From Enterococcus moraviensis ATCC BAA-383 (lineage in GTDB: Bacteria > Bacillota > Bacilli > Lactobacillales > Enterococcaceae): a DNA stretch of 64,000 bases. The position numbers and the translations under genes were made by a program. The notes below the pieces were generated by a model that saw nothing but the letters and a program-made list of their open reading frames with translations, searched no databases and was not told the origin of the DNA. The DNA lies in NCBI RefSeq assembly GCF_000407445.1, contig NZ_ASWB01000003.1:558001-622000 (forward strand), given 5' to 3'. Numbering within the stretch: the first letter of the stretch is position 1; each line of letters begins with the position of its first letter. This document shows positions 34,259 to 43,533 of this stretch, one piece after another.

Positions 34259-34360
34259 ATTGCTCTTTCATTAGAATGTTCCACATGAAACACTCTATTT
34301 TCTAAAGTAGCTTCATTTTAGTAAAAACTATAAGGTATTTCTGAAAAAGTCTGAAATTCC

Positions 34361-34389
34361 TTGAAAAATATGGGTTTCCTCGCTATAAT
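34361..34389 (+). promoter_or_regulatory. Sigma-70-type promoter of the ABC-F gene
   Basis: TTGAAA (34361-34366) and TATAAT (34384-34389) are separated by 17 bases, about 40 bases before the TTG start. Confidence 0.85.
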
Positions 34390-34430
34390 GCAGAGAGGTT
34401 TAACTATTCTATATGAAGTGAGGAAAACAA

Positions 34431-36062
34431 TTGATTACTGTAAATGATGTAAGTTTGCTATTTTCAGACCGCAAACTTTTTGATGATGTAAATATTAAAT
34501 TCACGCCTGGTAACTGTTACGGTTTAATTGGGGCTAATGGCGCTGGTAAATCAACATTCTTAAAGATTTTATCTGGTGATATCCAACCAACAACTGGAAA
34601 TGTTGCTTTAGGTCCTGATGAACGTTTAGCTATTTTGAAACAAAATCACTTTGACTTTGAAGAGAATACAGTTTTAGAAACAGTTATCATGGGTCACAAA
34701 CGCTTGTATGAAGTAATGAAAGAAAAAGATGCTGTTTACATGAAAGAAGATTTCACTGATGAAGATGGGATCAAAGCAGCTGAGCTTGAAGGGGAATTTG
34801 CTGAGTTAGATGGTTGGGAAGCTGAACCTGAAGCAGCTGTTTTACTACAAGGATTGAACATCCCTGAAAGTCTACATGACCAAAAAATGAGTGAATTGAC
34901 AGCGGGTCAAAAAGTCAAAGTATTACTTGCTCAATCACTATTTGGTAAACCTGATGTTTTACTATTAGACGAGCCGACCAATGGTTTGGACACTCGTTCA
35001 ATCAACTGGTTAGAAGAATTTTTGATCAACTTTGAAAATACCGTTATCGTCGTTTCCCATGACCGTCACTTTTTAAATAAAGTATGTACGCATATGGCCG
35101 ATCTTGATTTCGGAAAAATTAAATTATATGTTGGTAACTATGACTTTTGGTTGGAATCAAGCCAATTAGCTGCGAAATTACAATCAAATGCTAACGCAAA
35201 AAAAGAAGAACAAATCAAAGAGTTGCAAGACTTTATCGCTCGTTTCAGTGCCAATGCATCGAAATCAAAACAAGCAACTTCTCGTAAAAAAATGTTGGAC
35301 AAAATTACCTTAGATGATATTCAACCATCATCACGCCGCTACCCATTTGTTGGTTTCACTCCAGATAGAGAAATCGGAAATGATCTACTACACGTAGAAA
35401 ATGTTTCTGTAACGATCGATGGTAAAAAGATTTTAGATAATATTTCTTTCTCTCTAAATAACGTAGATAAGGTAGCGTTCATTGCAGATAATGATATCGT
35501 TACAACAACGTTATTCAAAGTCATCATGGGTGAAATTACACCTGATACTGGTAGCGTTCGTTGGGGTGTTACAACAACCCAAGCATACTTACCGAAAGAC
35601 AATAGCAAAGACTTCGATACTGATTTGACGATTTTAGATTGGTTACGCCAATTTGCAAGTAAAGAAGAAGATGATAATACGTTCTTACGTGGATTCTTAG
35701 GAAGAATGTTATTCTCTGGGGAAGACGTACTGAAATCAGTTAACGTGCTTTCTGGGGGCGAAAAAGTTCGTGTAATGTTATCTAAATTGATGCTGTCTAA
35801 ATCAAATGTCCTTGTTTTAGATGATCCAACGAATCACTTAGATTTAGAATCGATTACTGCTTTGAATGATGGTTTGATGGCCTTCACTGGTGCAATTCTA
35901 TTTGCATCACATGACCACCAATTTATTCAAACATTAGCAAATCGTATCATCGCCGTTTCTGACAAAGGTGTTGTCGATCGTGCAGACACAACATATGACG
36001 AATTCTTGGAAAATAAAGACGTTCAAAAACAATTGGATGAACTGTTTTCTGGTGAATATTAA
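34431..36062 (+). CDS. ABC-F family ATPase (YbiT/YkpA-like)
   Basis: This 543-residue protein has two ATP-binding cassettes on one chain and no membrane part, the ABC-F pattern. ABC-F proteins act on the ribosome as translation factors or antibiotic-protection factors. Walker A is GANGAGKST (about 34-42); the second site has ADNDIVTTT in its place, a strongly altered P-loop, as I recall for the YbiT subgroup. The signatures are LTAGQKVKV (about 155) and LSGGEKVRV (about 440). Walker B motifs VLLLDEPT and VLVLDDPT precede the switch His. TTG start 34431 follows gtgaggaaaa. It is monocistronic. A specific drug-resistance role is not supported. Confidence 0.88.
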   Translation: MITVNDVSLLFSDRKLFDDVNIKFTPGNCYGLIGANGAGKSTFLKILSGDIQPTTGNVALGPDERLAILKQNHFDFEENTVLETVIMGHKRLYEVMKEKDAVYMKEDFTDEDGIKAAELEGEFAELDGWEAEPEAAVLLQGLNIPESLHDQKMSELTAGQKVKVLLAQSLFGKPDVLLLDEPTNGLDTRSINWLEEFLINFENTVIVVSHDRHFLNKVCTHMADLDFGKIKLYVGNYDFWLESSQLAAKLQSNANAKKEEQIKELQDFIARFSANASKSKQATSRKKMLDKITLDDIQPSSRRYPFVGFTPDREIGNDLLHVENVSVTIDGKKILDNISFSLNNVDKVAFIADNDIVTTTLFKVIMGEITPDTGSVRWGVTTTQAYLPKDNSKDFDTDLTILDWLRQFASKEEDDNTFLRGFLGRMLFSGEDVLKSVNVLSGGEKVRVMLSKLMLSKSNVLVLDDPTNHLDLESITALNDGLMAFTGAILFASHDHQFIQTLANRIIAVSDKGVVDRADTTYDEFLENKDVQKQLDELFSGEY

Positions 36063-36073
36063 TTTTTAAATGT

Positions 36074-36121
36074 CTATAAAGAGGATAGAGTCACACTCAT
36101 CTCCTCTTTATAGCTTTTTTG
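36074..36121. terminator. Terminator between ABC-F and ImmA-like genes
   Basis: CTATAAAGAGGA / TCCTCTTTATAG is a perfect 12-bp stem followed by six T residues on the plus strand. It also lies after the convergent ImmA-like gene. Confidence 0.85.
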
Positions 36122-36126
36122 TTATT

Positions 36127-36792
36127 TTAAACTATTTCAGTAAAATAGTTTGGCCTTTCTATTTGGTACTCTAACTTCGTAGCAAGTTGAACTGAGGTCA
36201 CCCTTCCTGTACCACAGAATAGATCAGTATGTTTTTTCGCAGTTCTAAATGATAAGCCTAAATTTGCCTGCATCATCTGAATCAAACGCATAACTAAATG
36301 GTCCTCTGAGATGCCGAAACTATCAGATATTTGCGAAAGATCCCAGCCTTTTTTTAAAGAATAGAATAATACTCTATCTGGAACCAAAATTATAGAGGCA
36401 CCTATGTTGGCTTGAAATTCCTGTAGTTGCTTGTGCTCACATGATCGTATGTCCCTCACTGTATCATAAAAAAGCTGATTTTGTTTATCCATATGAAACA
36501 AATAATGGGTAATTTCATGACTAATTATAAAATTTTTACTTTTTTCATCTAGCTCTCGATTGAATCCGATTGTGGTTTCTAATGGATCTTGTATGAGTAG
36601 CCCGGCGATCTGCTCACTTGCGATATCATTAAATTGAAACCCTCTGATTACTGCTCCTTGAGATTGCATCAGCTTCCATATGCGAGAATAATTGTAACTC
36701 TCACAACTTATCTCATTATCTAACATAATCGTTGAAATATAATCATTTACTCTAACAGAAAAATCAACATATTCTTTCAAGTATTTGAACAT
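36127..36792 (-). CDS. ImmA/IrrE family metallopeptidase
   Basis: This 221-residue protein has the zinc peptidase motif HEITHYLFH (about 91-99) and a downstream Glu-containing helix (LQEFQANIGASIIL, about 123-136) typical of ImmA/IrrE. Family members cleave or inactivate a partner repressor, as ImmA does to ImmR in ICEBs1 and several prophages. It lies at the leftward end of the tail cluster, 230 bases past the last fibre, in the same direction. No XRE-type repressor is encoded anywhere in the cluster, so its target is unknown. The ribosome site is AAGGTGGGG. It may control tail expression or be an unrelated chromosomal gene. Confidence 0.8.
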   Translation of the reverse strand: MFKYLKEYVDFSVRVNDYISTIMLDNEISCESYNYSRIWKLMQSQGAVIRGFQFNDIASEQIAGLLIQDPLETTIGFNRELDEKSKNFIISHEITHYLFHMDKQNQLFYDTVRDIRSCEHKQLQEFQANIGASIILVPDRVLFYSLKKGWDLSQISDSFGISEDHLVMRLIQMMQANLGLSFRTAKKHTDLFCGTGRVTSVQLATKLEYQIERPNYFTEIV

Positions 36793-37021
36793 CTACCATC
36801 CCCACCTTATTCCTTATTCTTCACCTTGTGCTTTATCACTTACACATTTTACTTTTATAAATTCCTTTTTGTAAATCAATCGTAATCTATTTGTAATATT
36901 TCTGTAATCAGACCTAAGACCTATTTTTGTTTCTTATTATGATAAATTCTATTAAAAAATAACGATTTTTTCTAAATATCACGTTTTTTATCTTTAAATT
37001 TTCTTAATCTCTCTACCGATT

Positions 37022-37843
37022 TTATACAGTAACATAAGTCAAATTAATTAAATGGGTATTTCCAAATCGAAAATTGTAAGCAGAGCCGATTCCAACGTCG
37101 GATGTGTTCACTAACATAATATCGCCATTTTTCTCAATGGTAATGGCCGTGTTAGCATAAATTGCTGTACTTGGGTTTTCTGTTACCATATTGACAGCCA
37201 ATCTAGTCTTTGGAAACAGATCTGGATCTATTAATTTGCCGATTTTAAACTTAGCATTTCTTGGAAATGAAAATGCTAAGATACTGATTAAATTCACACT
37301 AAAGTAAACAGTTTGATTTTGTTTGATAACATTACTATCTTCAATAGCAAAAAATCCTGTCTCGTCAAATAAGACCGCGTCTGATTTATTTATATAGTTA
37401 GAATCGTCGCTAAGAACCGTCAGAGTTCCTGCTTCATCCACTGTAATCGTACGATTATCTGGCTTTACAATTCCTACAGCTTTGTCTGTCGCAATTTTAA
37501 TTTGGGGAATCTCTACCTTTTCTTTGACCAGTTCAACAACTTTTTCTGTGTTTAAATCTGTCGTAACATTATACGTACCACTGCCACTGATATGCAGATA
37601 ACCATCTGTATTATTGAATTGTGTTGGTTGAGTGTTACCATTGCCCCCACTATTGATTGTAGTAAATGTCTTTCCATCATGCGATAATACCCAAACTGAG
37701 TTATCTGGTAAAATATACGCATGGTCTCGGTTTGGCTCTTTGATATCTGATAAGTTTTTTACAGGAACTTCCCAGTCACCAAAATCACAAAAATCTGGGA
37801 CTGAGGGCTGTTTATCATTATTGTTACAAATTTTTGGTTTCAT
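37022..37843 (-). CDS. Tail fibre / receptor-binding protein, short version
   Basis: The 273-residue product shares its first ~75 residues almost exactly with the 576-residue protein upstream: KPKICN...QPSVPDFCDFGDW, VPVKNLSDIKEPNRDHAYIL, PDNSVWVLSHDGK. After that the sequences differ. The middle part is beta-rich with IKIATDKAVGIVKPDNRTITVD, a type of repeat seen in phage fibre and baseplate proteins. The C-terminal ~110 residues (GFFAIEDSNVIKQNQTVYFS...) probably form a distinct receptor-binding head. The ribosome site AAAGGAGG precedes ATG 37843. It is the last tail gene. Host receptor unknown. Confidence 0.7.
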   Translation of the reverse strand: MKPKICNNNDKQPSVPDFCDFGDWEVPVKNLSDIKEPNRDHAYILPDNSVWVLSHDGKTFTTINSGGNGNTQPTQFNNTDGYLHISGSGTYNVTTDLNTEKVVELVKEKVEIPQIKIATDKAVGIVKPDNRTITVDEAGTLTVLSDDSNYINKSDAVLFDETGFFAIEDSNVIKQNQTVYFSVNLISILAFSFPRNAKFKIGKLIDPDLFPKTRLAVNMVTENPSTAIYANTAITIEKNGDIMLVNTSDVGIGSAYNFRFGNTHLINLTYVTV

Positions 37844-37905
37844 TTTTTTCCTCCTTTAGTAGTACCTTTATATTATCTAGTACCAGTAGTATTTTTCCAT
37901 TTATA

Positions 37906-39636
37906 CTATAAAAATACTGTTTTTTGTCTCACAACAAACTCATACTCTTTACCAACATATGAGGTGGAAAAAACATTATTTTTATCGCTTAAAATTGAAT
38001 TATCTGTATTAGGTATATCCGCCATCCAATCAAACATACCAGTCAGCACTAAGCTAAAATCATAGCTGTCATCTGCTGTATTTTTTATCATTTGATAGTA
38101 ACCGGTAATTGTATAATTTTTGTACTCTCCACCGCCATTGCCAGGATCACCCTTAGCAGCGACGTCAAAAGCAAAGGACTCTTTTAATCCCCTAGTTATT
38201 TGTGGTCTATTTTTGAAATTTTGTGTCCTTACAATGCTTCCCTTTTTAGGTTCAAAGTAAAATCCTCCCTCAACTCTGAGCTTAATAGTAAAGAAGTTCA
38301 GACTTTGAATGATAAAATACGAAAAATCACTTGATAAAGTACCTAAATTTAAGCTATTCGTGGACAAACCTAGTACCTTCTCAGTGTTGGTCGTCGTTGT
38401 TAAACCGCCATACGTGAGAATTTTTTTATTTTTTAGTTTCACTATATTGATATCATTTTCTAGGTTGTACTCATAATCTATTCGTTTTTTATTAACATCA
38501 CGATAGACGACAAGATTAGAGATAATATCAGCTTTTGCAAGATCAAAATCTATATACCAATAAGTGGTATCAAATTCCTCTTCGTATCTCCCTCCACCAG
38601 CATAGTATTTCCCCGCAAGGTAAAGCACTCTATTCGTCTTATCTCCAATCGCACTTACATTTATTTGTGTATAAGCTGCATTAAAGCTTACCCAATATTG
38701 AGTATCTGACACTGAATCAATAGTTGATCCTGACTTGTTCCATTCACCAACCCACTTTCCAGCAGAAATAGCTCTCGAATAATGAATGCCATCTTCAGAC
38801 AGACCAATAAAGTTTCCTGAAGTTGATGAATTCATAAGTGCCGTACCTCGCAAAGCTTGATTTGTAGGATTATCTGTCGCAGAGGGGGCTGCTGAAATAG
38901 CACGAAATCCGATTCCTTGCCCCAATATCGTTTGTAATAGTGTGACATTCCCACCAGCGGTAACAACTTGAGCACCAGTGTCTTTAGTAACTTTAATCAT
39001 TTGAGCCAAATCAACTCGAGCAAACTGTCGCCAATCTGCGGAGGACCATTTATTGGACGATATCATCCGACTGTATACATTACCAGATTTATCCAGTGCT
39101 ATAACACTGCCTCCATCTGATTGGATCATACTTGATAAAAATCTTATTTCTCCATCCACTGTTGGTGCATCTGCTACTGCTGGATTGGCAAAACCAGTTT
39201 TAAACCCTGCCCCCGCAGTTACAACTTTACCTAATATAGTTTCTGGTGCAGTTACAACAAGCTCTGCAGACCCATCATCTGCAGTAATTTTGCTCACTTG
39301 AAATTCAGGTTTTAACGTTTCAGTAACTTTTTTCATATCCAAATCGACCGAAACATCATACGTTCCGCTTCTATCAACAGAAATAAATCCATCATTATTT
39401 TCAATTTGAGTTGGTTGGCTATCGCCAGATCCTTCTCCAAGGTTTATCTGGATAAAATTCTTACCATCATGAGACAATACCCAAACAGAATTATCTGGTA
39501 AAATATACGCATGGTCTCGGTTTGGTTCTTTGATATCTGATAAATTTTTTACAGGAACTTCCCAGTCTCCAAAATCGCAAAAATCTTGGACTGAGGGCTG
39601 TTTCTTGTTGTCGTTACAAATTTTAGGTTTCGTCAA
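37906..39636 (-). CDS. Tail fibre / receptor-binding protein, long version
   Basis: This 576-residue product starts at TTG 39636 (ribosome site AGGAGG), overlapping the preceding gene by 14 bases. Residues 1-75 are the attachment module shared with the short fibre, with its two cysteines (ICND..., DFCDF). Two knob-like repeats follow at about 130-215 and 216-300 (ETILGKVVTAGAGFKTGF... and QTILGQGIGFRAISAAP...), each with a YSRxIS-N/A-KW core, resembling pyocin-knob repeats. The C-terminal half (about 310-576) is unique and contains an Asp/Asn-rich outer domain. Fits a trimeric host-recognition fibre. The binding target is unknown. Confidence 0.72.
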   Translation of the reverse strand: MTKPKICNDNKKQPSVQDFCDFGDWEVPVKNLSDIKEPNRDHAYILPDNSVWVLSHDGKNFIQINLGEGSGDSQPTQIENNDGFISVDRSGTYDVSVDLDMKKVTETLKPEFQVSKITADDGSAELVVTAPETILGKVVTAGAGFKTGFANPAVADAPTVDGEIRFLSSMIQSDGGSVIALDKSGNVYSRMISSNKWSSADWRQFARVDLAQMIKVTKDTGAQVVTAGGNVTLLQTILGQGIGFRAISAAPSATDNPTNQALRGTALMNSSTSGNFIGLSEDGIHYSRAISAGKWVGEWNKSGSTIDSVSDTQYWVSFNAAYTQINVSAIGDKTNRVLYLAGKYYAGGGRYEEEFDTTYWYIDFDLAKADIISNLVVYRDVNKKRIDYEYNLENDINIVKLKNKKILTYGGLTTTTNTEKVLGLSTNSLNLGTLSSDFSYFIIQSLNFFTIKLRVEGGFYFEPKKGSIVRTQNFKNRPQITRGLKESFAFDVAAKGDPGNGGGEYKNYTITGYYQMIKNTADDSYDFSLVLTGMFDWMADIPNTDNSILSDKNNVFSTSYVGKEYEFVVRQKTVFL

Positions 39637-40105
39637 CGTTTTCTCCTCCTTTTATAATATCTGCAAAGCATGCAGCACATTCTGTTATTTCAACGCCTAA
39701 AAATTGAGTTATAGCTTTTATGAATAATTTGTTTTTAGTTAATGCAGCGGATAATAACACTTCATCATGATCACTTGCTTGCCACGCTTCAAACGCTGTC
39801 ATCATCGCCATTGCCAAATGTTTTACTGTACACCATTTCTCTTTATCCCCACGACTTCCATATAGTTCAAAAAGGTAGAGCATGTCCGTTCGCCTTACTT
39901 CAGCTAAGGTGATGATTTCTTCTTTAAAGTCAGCGATTTTTTGTAATTGTGACTCAAGATCTGTTTCTAAATCTATCAACCCATTTTCTAATTCTGACAC
40001 TCGTTTTTCCAGTAAGGTTTTGGCATGCATTTCGGCACTTGCAACTTGAACAAAGCTTCTGATCAGATCTTCTGCGATACCGTCCGTTGAATGTTTATTT
40101 TCCAT
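39623..40105 (-). CDS. Tail-cluster coiled-coil protein, unknown
   Basis: Starting at ATG 40105 (ribosome site GGGG, overlapping the previous gene by 11 bases) the product is 160 residues. An N-terminal coiled coil (about 15-65, with VSELENGLIDLETDLESQLQ) leads to a helical C-terminal domain. That domain ends with ITECAACFADIIKGGE, one more CxxC in this cluster. Position between the tip protein and the fibres suggests a fibre adaptor or chaperone. No family is recognised. Confidence 0.6.
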   Translation of the reverse strand: MENKHSTDGIAEDLIRSFVQVASAEMHAKTLLEKRVSELENGLIDLETDLESQLQKIADFKEEIITLAEVRRTDMLYLFELYGSRGDKEKWCTVKHLAMAMMTAFEAWQASDHDEVLLSAALTKNKLFIKAITQFLGVEITECAACFADIIKGGENVDET

Positions 40106-40286
40106 GAGAATCCCCTTTTTTCTGATATTTTGCAATCTCTTTTAGCATAAGATGTTTACTTTGTTGTTGTTCATAGAAAATAGCGTCACTTTCGACTTTA
40201 AAAAGACTGATTACTGTTTGATAATCTTTAGGATGGTGTTGTAAATGGTTCTTCATTTTTTGCGCTTGTTGCTCATATTTATTCAT
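40095..40286 (-). CDS. Small tail-cluster protein, hypothetical
   Basis: This 63-residue, Gln/Lys/His-rich helical protein lies between the tip protein (its start follows that stop codon by four bases) and the coiled-coil protein, which it overlaps. Compact overlap on both sides supports translation. It is in the position where siphophages often carry an XkdX-like or other small gene, but no motif is visible. Confidence 0.5.
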   Translation of the reverse strand: MNKYEQQAQKMKNHLQHHPKDYQTVISLFKVESDAIFYEQQQSKHLMLKEIAKYQKKGDSHGK

Positions 40287-40290
40287 ATCA

Positions 40291-40953
40291 TCACCGATTT
40301 ACATGGGAATACTTTAAATAGTTCACTAACGTTGCATTGAAAATCCCAGTCCCTTTCAGTTCTACTTTTTTATAACCAGGTGTTAAAATAGCGCCCCGTT
40401 GCCAAGTTGGCATAAACCCCACGGCTTTCAGCAAATCATAGTTAGACAAGCCTTTACTTGGGAATACCCCTTCTCCTTCGATCCATGAACCATTGTATTG
40501 TGCCTTCAAATAAGGTGTAACATCGATTCCTTCGATCCAAACTTCAAAATCAGACACGCTACTAGTAAATAAAGAGATACCTGCACTCAGTGAATGGTTA
40601 TGAGGCTCTGTCGTATGTTTATGAGGATTGGGACTAATGGTATTTGGGTTTACCGTTAAGCTTGTCTCACCAACCTGAACAACTGTTGAGCCTGTTGCAC
40701 CACCTGAACCAACCGGCATAGCAAACGGCTGGATAATGATTTTGAATTCAAATCGTTCATAATAAATCAAGTCTGGGCTAACAGAGATATAAAAAGTGGC
40801 AGGATGATCGGTATCACCCTGCCGCGTAAATTCCATTCCGTAAATATCGACTACTTGATTTCGTCGTTGAAGCTGACCTTGTCTACTTTCACTTGTTCGA
40901 TCAGCGATTCGTTCAGCCATCTTATTCAGAGCTGAATCATATGACATTTGCAT
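40291..40953 (-). CDS. Tail tip protein with His-rich HxH segment
   Basis: This 220-residue protein overlaps the stop codon of the tail lysin by one base (TAATG). N-terminal part: a beta-rich domain with DIYGMEFTRQGDTDHPATFY. Middle (about 85-120): a Gly/Ser/Thr/Asn-rich stretch leading to NPHKHTTEPHNHS, two HxH motifs. HxH pairs coordinate iron in needle-like tips and fibres of T4-type phages, so a metal-stabilised trimer is plausible. The C-terminal part (about 120-220) is beta-rich with VWIEGIDVTPYL. Position suggests a tip or short central fibre. Confidence 0.6.
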   Translation of the reverse strand: MQMSYDSALNKMAERIADRTSESRQGQLQRRNQVVDIYGMEFTRQGDTDHPATFYISVSPDLIYYERFEFKIIIQPFAMPVGSGGATGSTVVQVGETSLTVNPNTISPNPHKHTTEPHNHSLSAGISLFTSSVSDFEVWIEGIDVTPYLKAQYNGSWIEGEGVFPSKGLSNYDLLKAVGFMPTWQRGAILTPGYKKVELKGTGIFNATLVNYLKYSHVNR

Positions 40954-43529
40954 TACTGACCACCCTCCCTATCTACTTTTAAGAATTTCTCCAAAACAAC
41001 ACTATTCGTCTCTACACCACTTTGATCGATTGAATAATTGATACTTGTAATGTAAAACCAGTCATCCATTTTCAGGATTTTTTTCATATAATTTGAACAT
41101 TCCTCAATCATTAATAATTGGTTATCATACAGTAAGCGAATTTTATCACCAACATTGATTTCTTCTGGAAGCTCTTCTACTGTCAACTCAATTTGGTAGG
41201 TACGTCTGGACTGTTTCAATTTTTTCACTGCTGCATCATAAGCAGTTTTAGCCGCTTTGGCACGATCTTCATCTGTAATCGTCTCTTCACTTGTATTAAA
41301 CGGAGCCAGATCGTTGAATGAAAAGGATCCTTCGATTACTTTAGCTGATTCTAAGGCAATACTTTCTGTGTCGATCACCGAATACTCGATATTACCGTTC
41401 GGAGCTAATTTTGAAAACTGAATATAATCATATCCTCGTTCATTGTTGATTCCTTTTCTTAAAATCAAGACTGGAAATTTAGGATCTTGACTTGCGCTAT
41501 TTTCATATATTTCTCTCAAACTCATACTCGACATCCCTGAATCTGATTTTTCTCCATACACTGTAGCAATATTGATAACATGATCAAAACTATGTGCAAT
41601 CGTGGGTTCAGCAATGATACGAATATTTTGTTTGCTACTAGGTTTTGTAGAAAATAGATACGATTTCTTTTCACCAAAAGAACCGATTTCCAGCCCCCGA
41701 CCAAAATGAAACCCAACACGCCAAAAAAGATCTGGCGTCAACTCACATGTTTTCGTCAAACCTTCTAATTTATTCTGTCGACTGTAGACATAATCGATCA
41801 CACGCATCGCTGAATCTTGTCTATAATTCACATTCCAGCCTGGATAGCGGAAATCCAACGTACTATAGATATCATTGACTGTTCGATTTTTAGCAGCTAA
41901 ATTGGTTGAAATTTGGCGGTACTCCCATTCAGAAATCACATGGGCCAAATCGATAGATAACGTTTCATTTTCTTTGTCCAATGTATAACCAGTCACAATT
42001 CCATGAAATACTTTTTTGTTGATATATAGTTTGATTTCCTCACGTCCATTGATCCATTCCGTATATTCTATCGGCAAAACGATTTGCGTTGTCGGTACAT
42101 ACATCAATTCATTACTCCAACTAAGCGTATTAAGGATTTTAGTCCCACGTTTGATGACTTTTCCGCCCTCTAAAATTTCAAAAAAGAATTTAGTATTTCC
42201 TTTCGCATAGGGATCGATTTCAACATCAAAGGCTTGTTCAAAAATGATAATCTTATCAAAAATCAGTTCATCTACTGCTGTTCCATTCGTCCGAATTCCT
42301 TTAACATAGACGGCAGTTCCATTGGCTACTTTAAACTTCACTTCAAAGCCTGATTGATCTACGCCAATAACTTTGGGATATGCTTCTTTAACATCGGGAC
42401 GGTTGATAGGTTCGGCTTTGATTCGACCTAATTCTTGATCTGTTTCAGCATTAATAAACGCGATATATTGCTCCCCTTTATCTGAGCTAAAATGCCAGCC
42501 AGACGCGTGGATTTCCCCTTCTTTGATTCCTAAAAAGTCCAATGATCCAACATTTGTCATTGTTTCGAATGTTTCAAAATCACCTAGGTCAGATGGCAAC
42601 TTATTCAAAAAATCATGCCAACGTTTCGCTGCATCTACTCTTCTTTGAAAATGTTCTGTCCCCGCTCGTTCAAAATTTTTAAGAAACGCCAGTGTTGCTT
42701 GTTCAACATCTGTAGCATTTTTAAATGCTTCCACAGATTTAGGCTCAACAACACCGATCCATTGTCCATTGAACATGCACCAATCAATCAAACGAGTTTG
42801 GACTTCTACACTTGTATAGTTTCCGTTTATACCTGCATGAGCGAGTATACGCTGGACATATTCTCGGCCGTTAGAAGTTGGGCTGCCTATTAATGGATAG
42901 GCAGAGCCATCCCATTGAACTAGTCCATAAGCTGGACCCCCATGTGTTTGATCCGTATCAGGATTCATTGATCCACCTGTTTCAACGTCAATATTTCCCA
43001 ATAAACCCGCAATCGAAATCATATTATAACCAGATTTATTTAGGAGCTGTGCAATCGACCAAGCTCTCCGCTCTTCCTCTGATGTTATTTCTGGTGCTGG
43101 AGTGGACCCGCTAGAACCTTTGGGATTGCGGTAAAAAGTCGTTGGTGGATTCCCATTATAACTGAGTCTAGATGCATGATTATCAATTGATATCCCATTT
43201 GCAAACGCATTGCAATGAATAATAGAGGTAGTATCAACAAATATTCCTGCATGCCCATTGTCACCACCAGAAGCGCCTCTTACACCCCATATAAAAACAT
43301 CTCCTCGCTGTGGATTACTTACTTGCTGCCAGCCAACGCCTTCAAGGTGTCCAAATAGAGTATCTGTATTTCCCATTGTACCGACAGTAAATACGCCAGC
43401 TGCGATCAACGCATAATAAACAGCTGAACTACAATCGTAACTATTTGGACCTAATCTAGCCCCTTGACTGTAGGATACTTTCCCTTTGCGTTGATCCATC
43501 CAATTAATTGCTGTTTCAATGCTTGACAT
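40953..43529 (-). CDS. Tail-associated lysin / hub: two peptidoglycan hydrolase domains plus siphophage Tal-like domain
   Basis: This 858-residue protein is modular. Residues ~1-135: phage peptidoglycan amidohydrolase of the Amidase_5 (NlpC/P60-like) type, with catalytic Cys in GPNSYDCSSAVYYAL (Cys33) and His in DNGHAGIFVD. Residues ~150-315: phage tail lysozyme domain (LLNKSGYNMISIAGLLGNID followed by VETGG, with Glu). Residues ~330-858: a beta-rich hub region of the siphophage ReqiPepy6 Gp37/prophage endopeptidase tail type (YINKKVFHGIVTGYTLDKEN). It would form the tail tip and pierce the cell wall locally. ATG 43529 follows GGGGGG. It is the only lytic enzyme in the cluster. Confidence 0.85.
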   Translation of the reverse strand: MSSIETAINWMDQRKGKVSYSQGARLGPNSYDCSSAVYYALIAAGVFTVGTMGNTDTLFGHLEGVGWQQVSNPQRGDVFIWGVRGASGGDNGHAGIFVDTTSIIHCNAFANGISIDNHASRLSYNGNPPTTFYRNPKGSSGSTPAPEITSEEERRAWSIAQLLNKSGYNMISIAGLLGNIDVETGGSMNPDTDQTHGGPAYGLVQWDGSAYPLIGSPTSNGREYVQRILAHAGINGNYTSVEVQTRLIDWCMFNGQWIGVVEPKSVEAFKNATDVEQATLAFLKNFERAGTEHFQRRVDAAKRWHDFLNKLPSDLGDFETFETMTNVGSLDFLGIKEGEIHASGWHFSSDKGEQYIAFINAETDQELGRIKAEPINRPDVKEAYPKVIGVDQSGFEVKFKVANGTAVYVKGIRTNGTAVDELIFDKIIIFEQAFDVEIDPYAKGNTKFFFEILEGGKVIKRGTKILNTLSWSNELMYVPTTQIVLPIEYTEWINGREEIKLYINKKVFHGIVTGYTLDKENETLSIDLAHVISEWEYRQISTNLAAKNRTVNDIYSTLDFRYPGWNVNYRQDSAMRVIDYVYSRQNKLEGLTKTCELTPDLFWRVGFHFGRGLEIGSFGEKKSYLFSTKPSSKQNIRIIAEPTIAHSFDHVINIATVYGEKSDSGMSSMSLREIYENSASQDPKFPVLILRKGINNERGYDYIQFSKLAPNGNIEYSVIDTESIALESAKVIEGSFSFNDLAPFNTSEETITDEDRAKAAKTAYDAAVKKLKQSRRTYQIELTVEELPEEINVGDKIRLLYDNQLLMIEECSNYMKKILKMDDWFYITSINYSIDQSGVETNSVVLEKFLKVDREGGQ

Positions 43530-43533
43530 CTAT

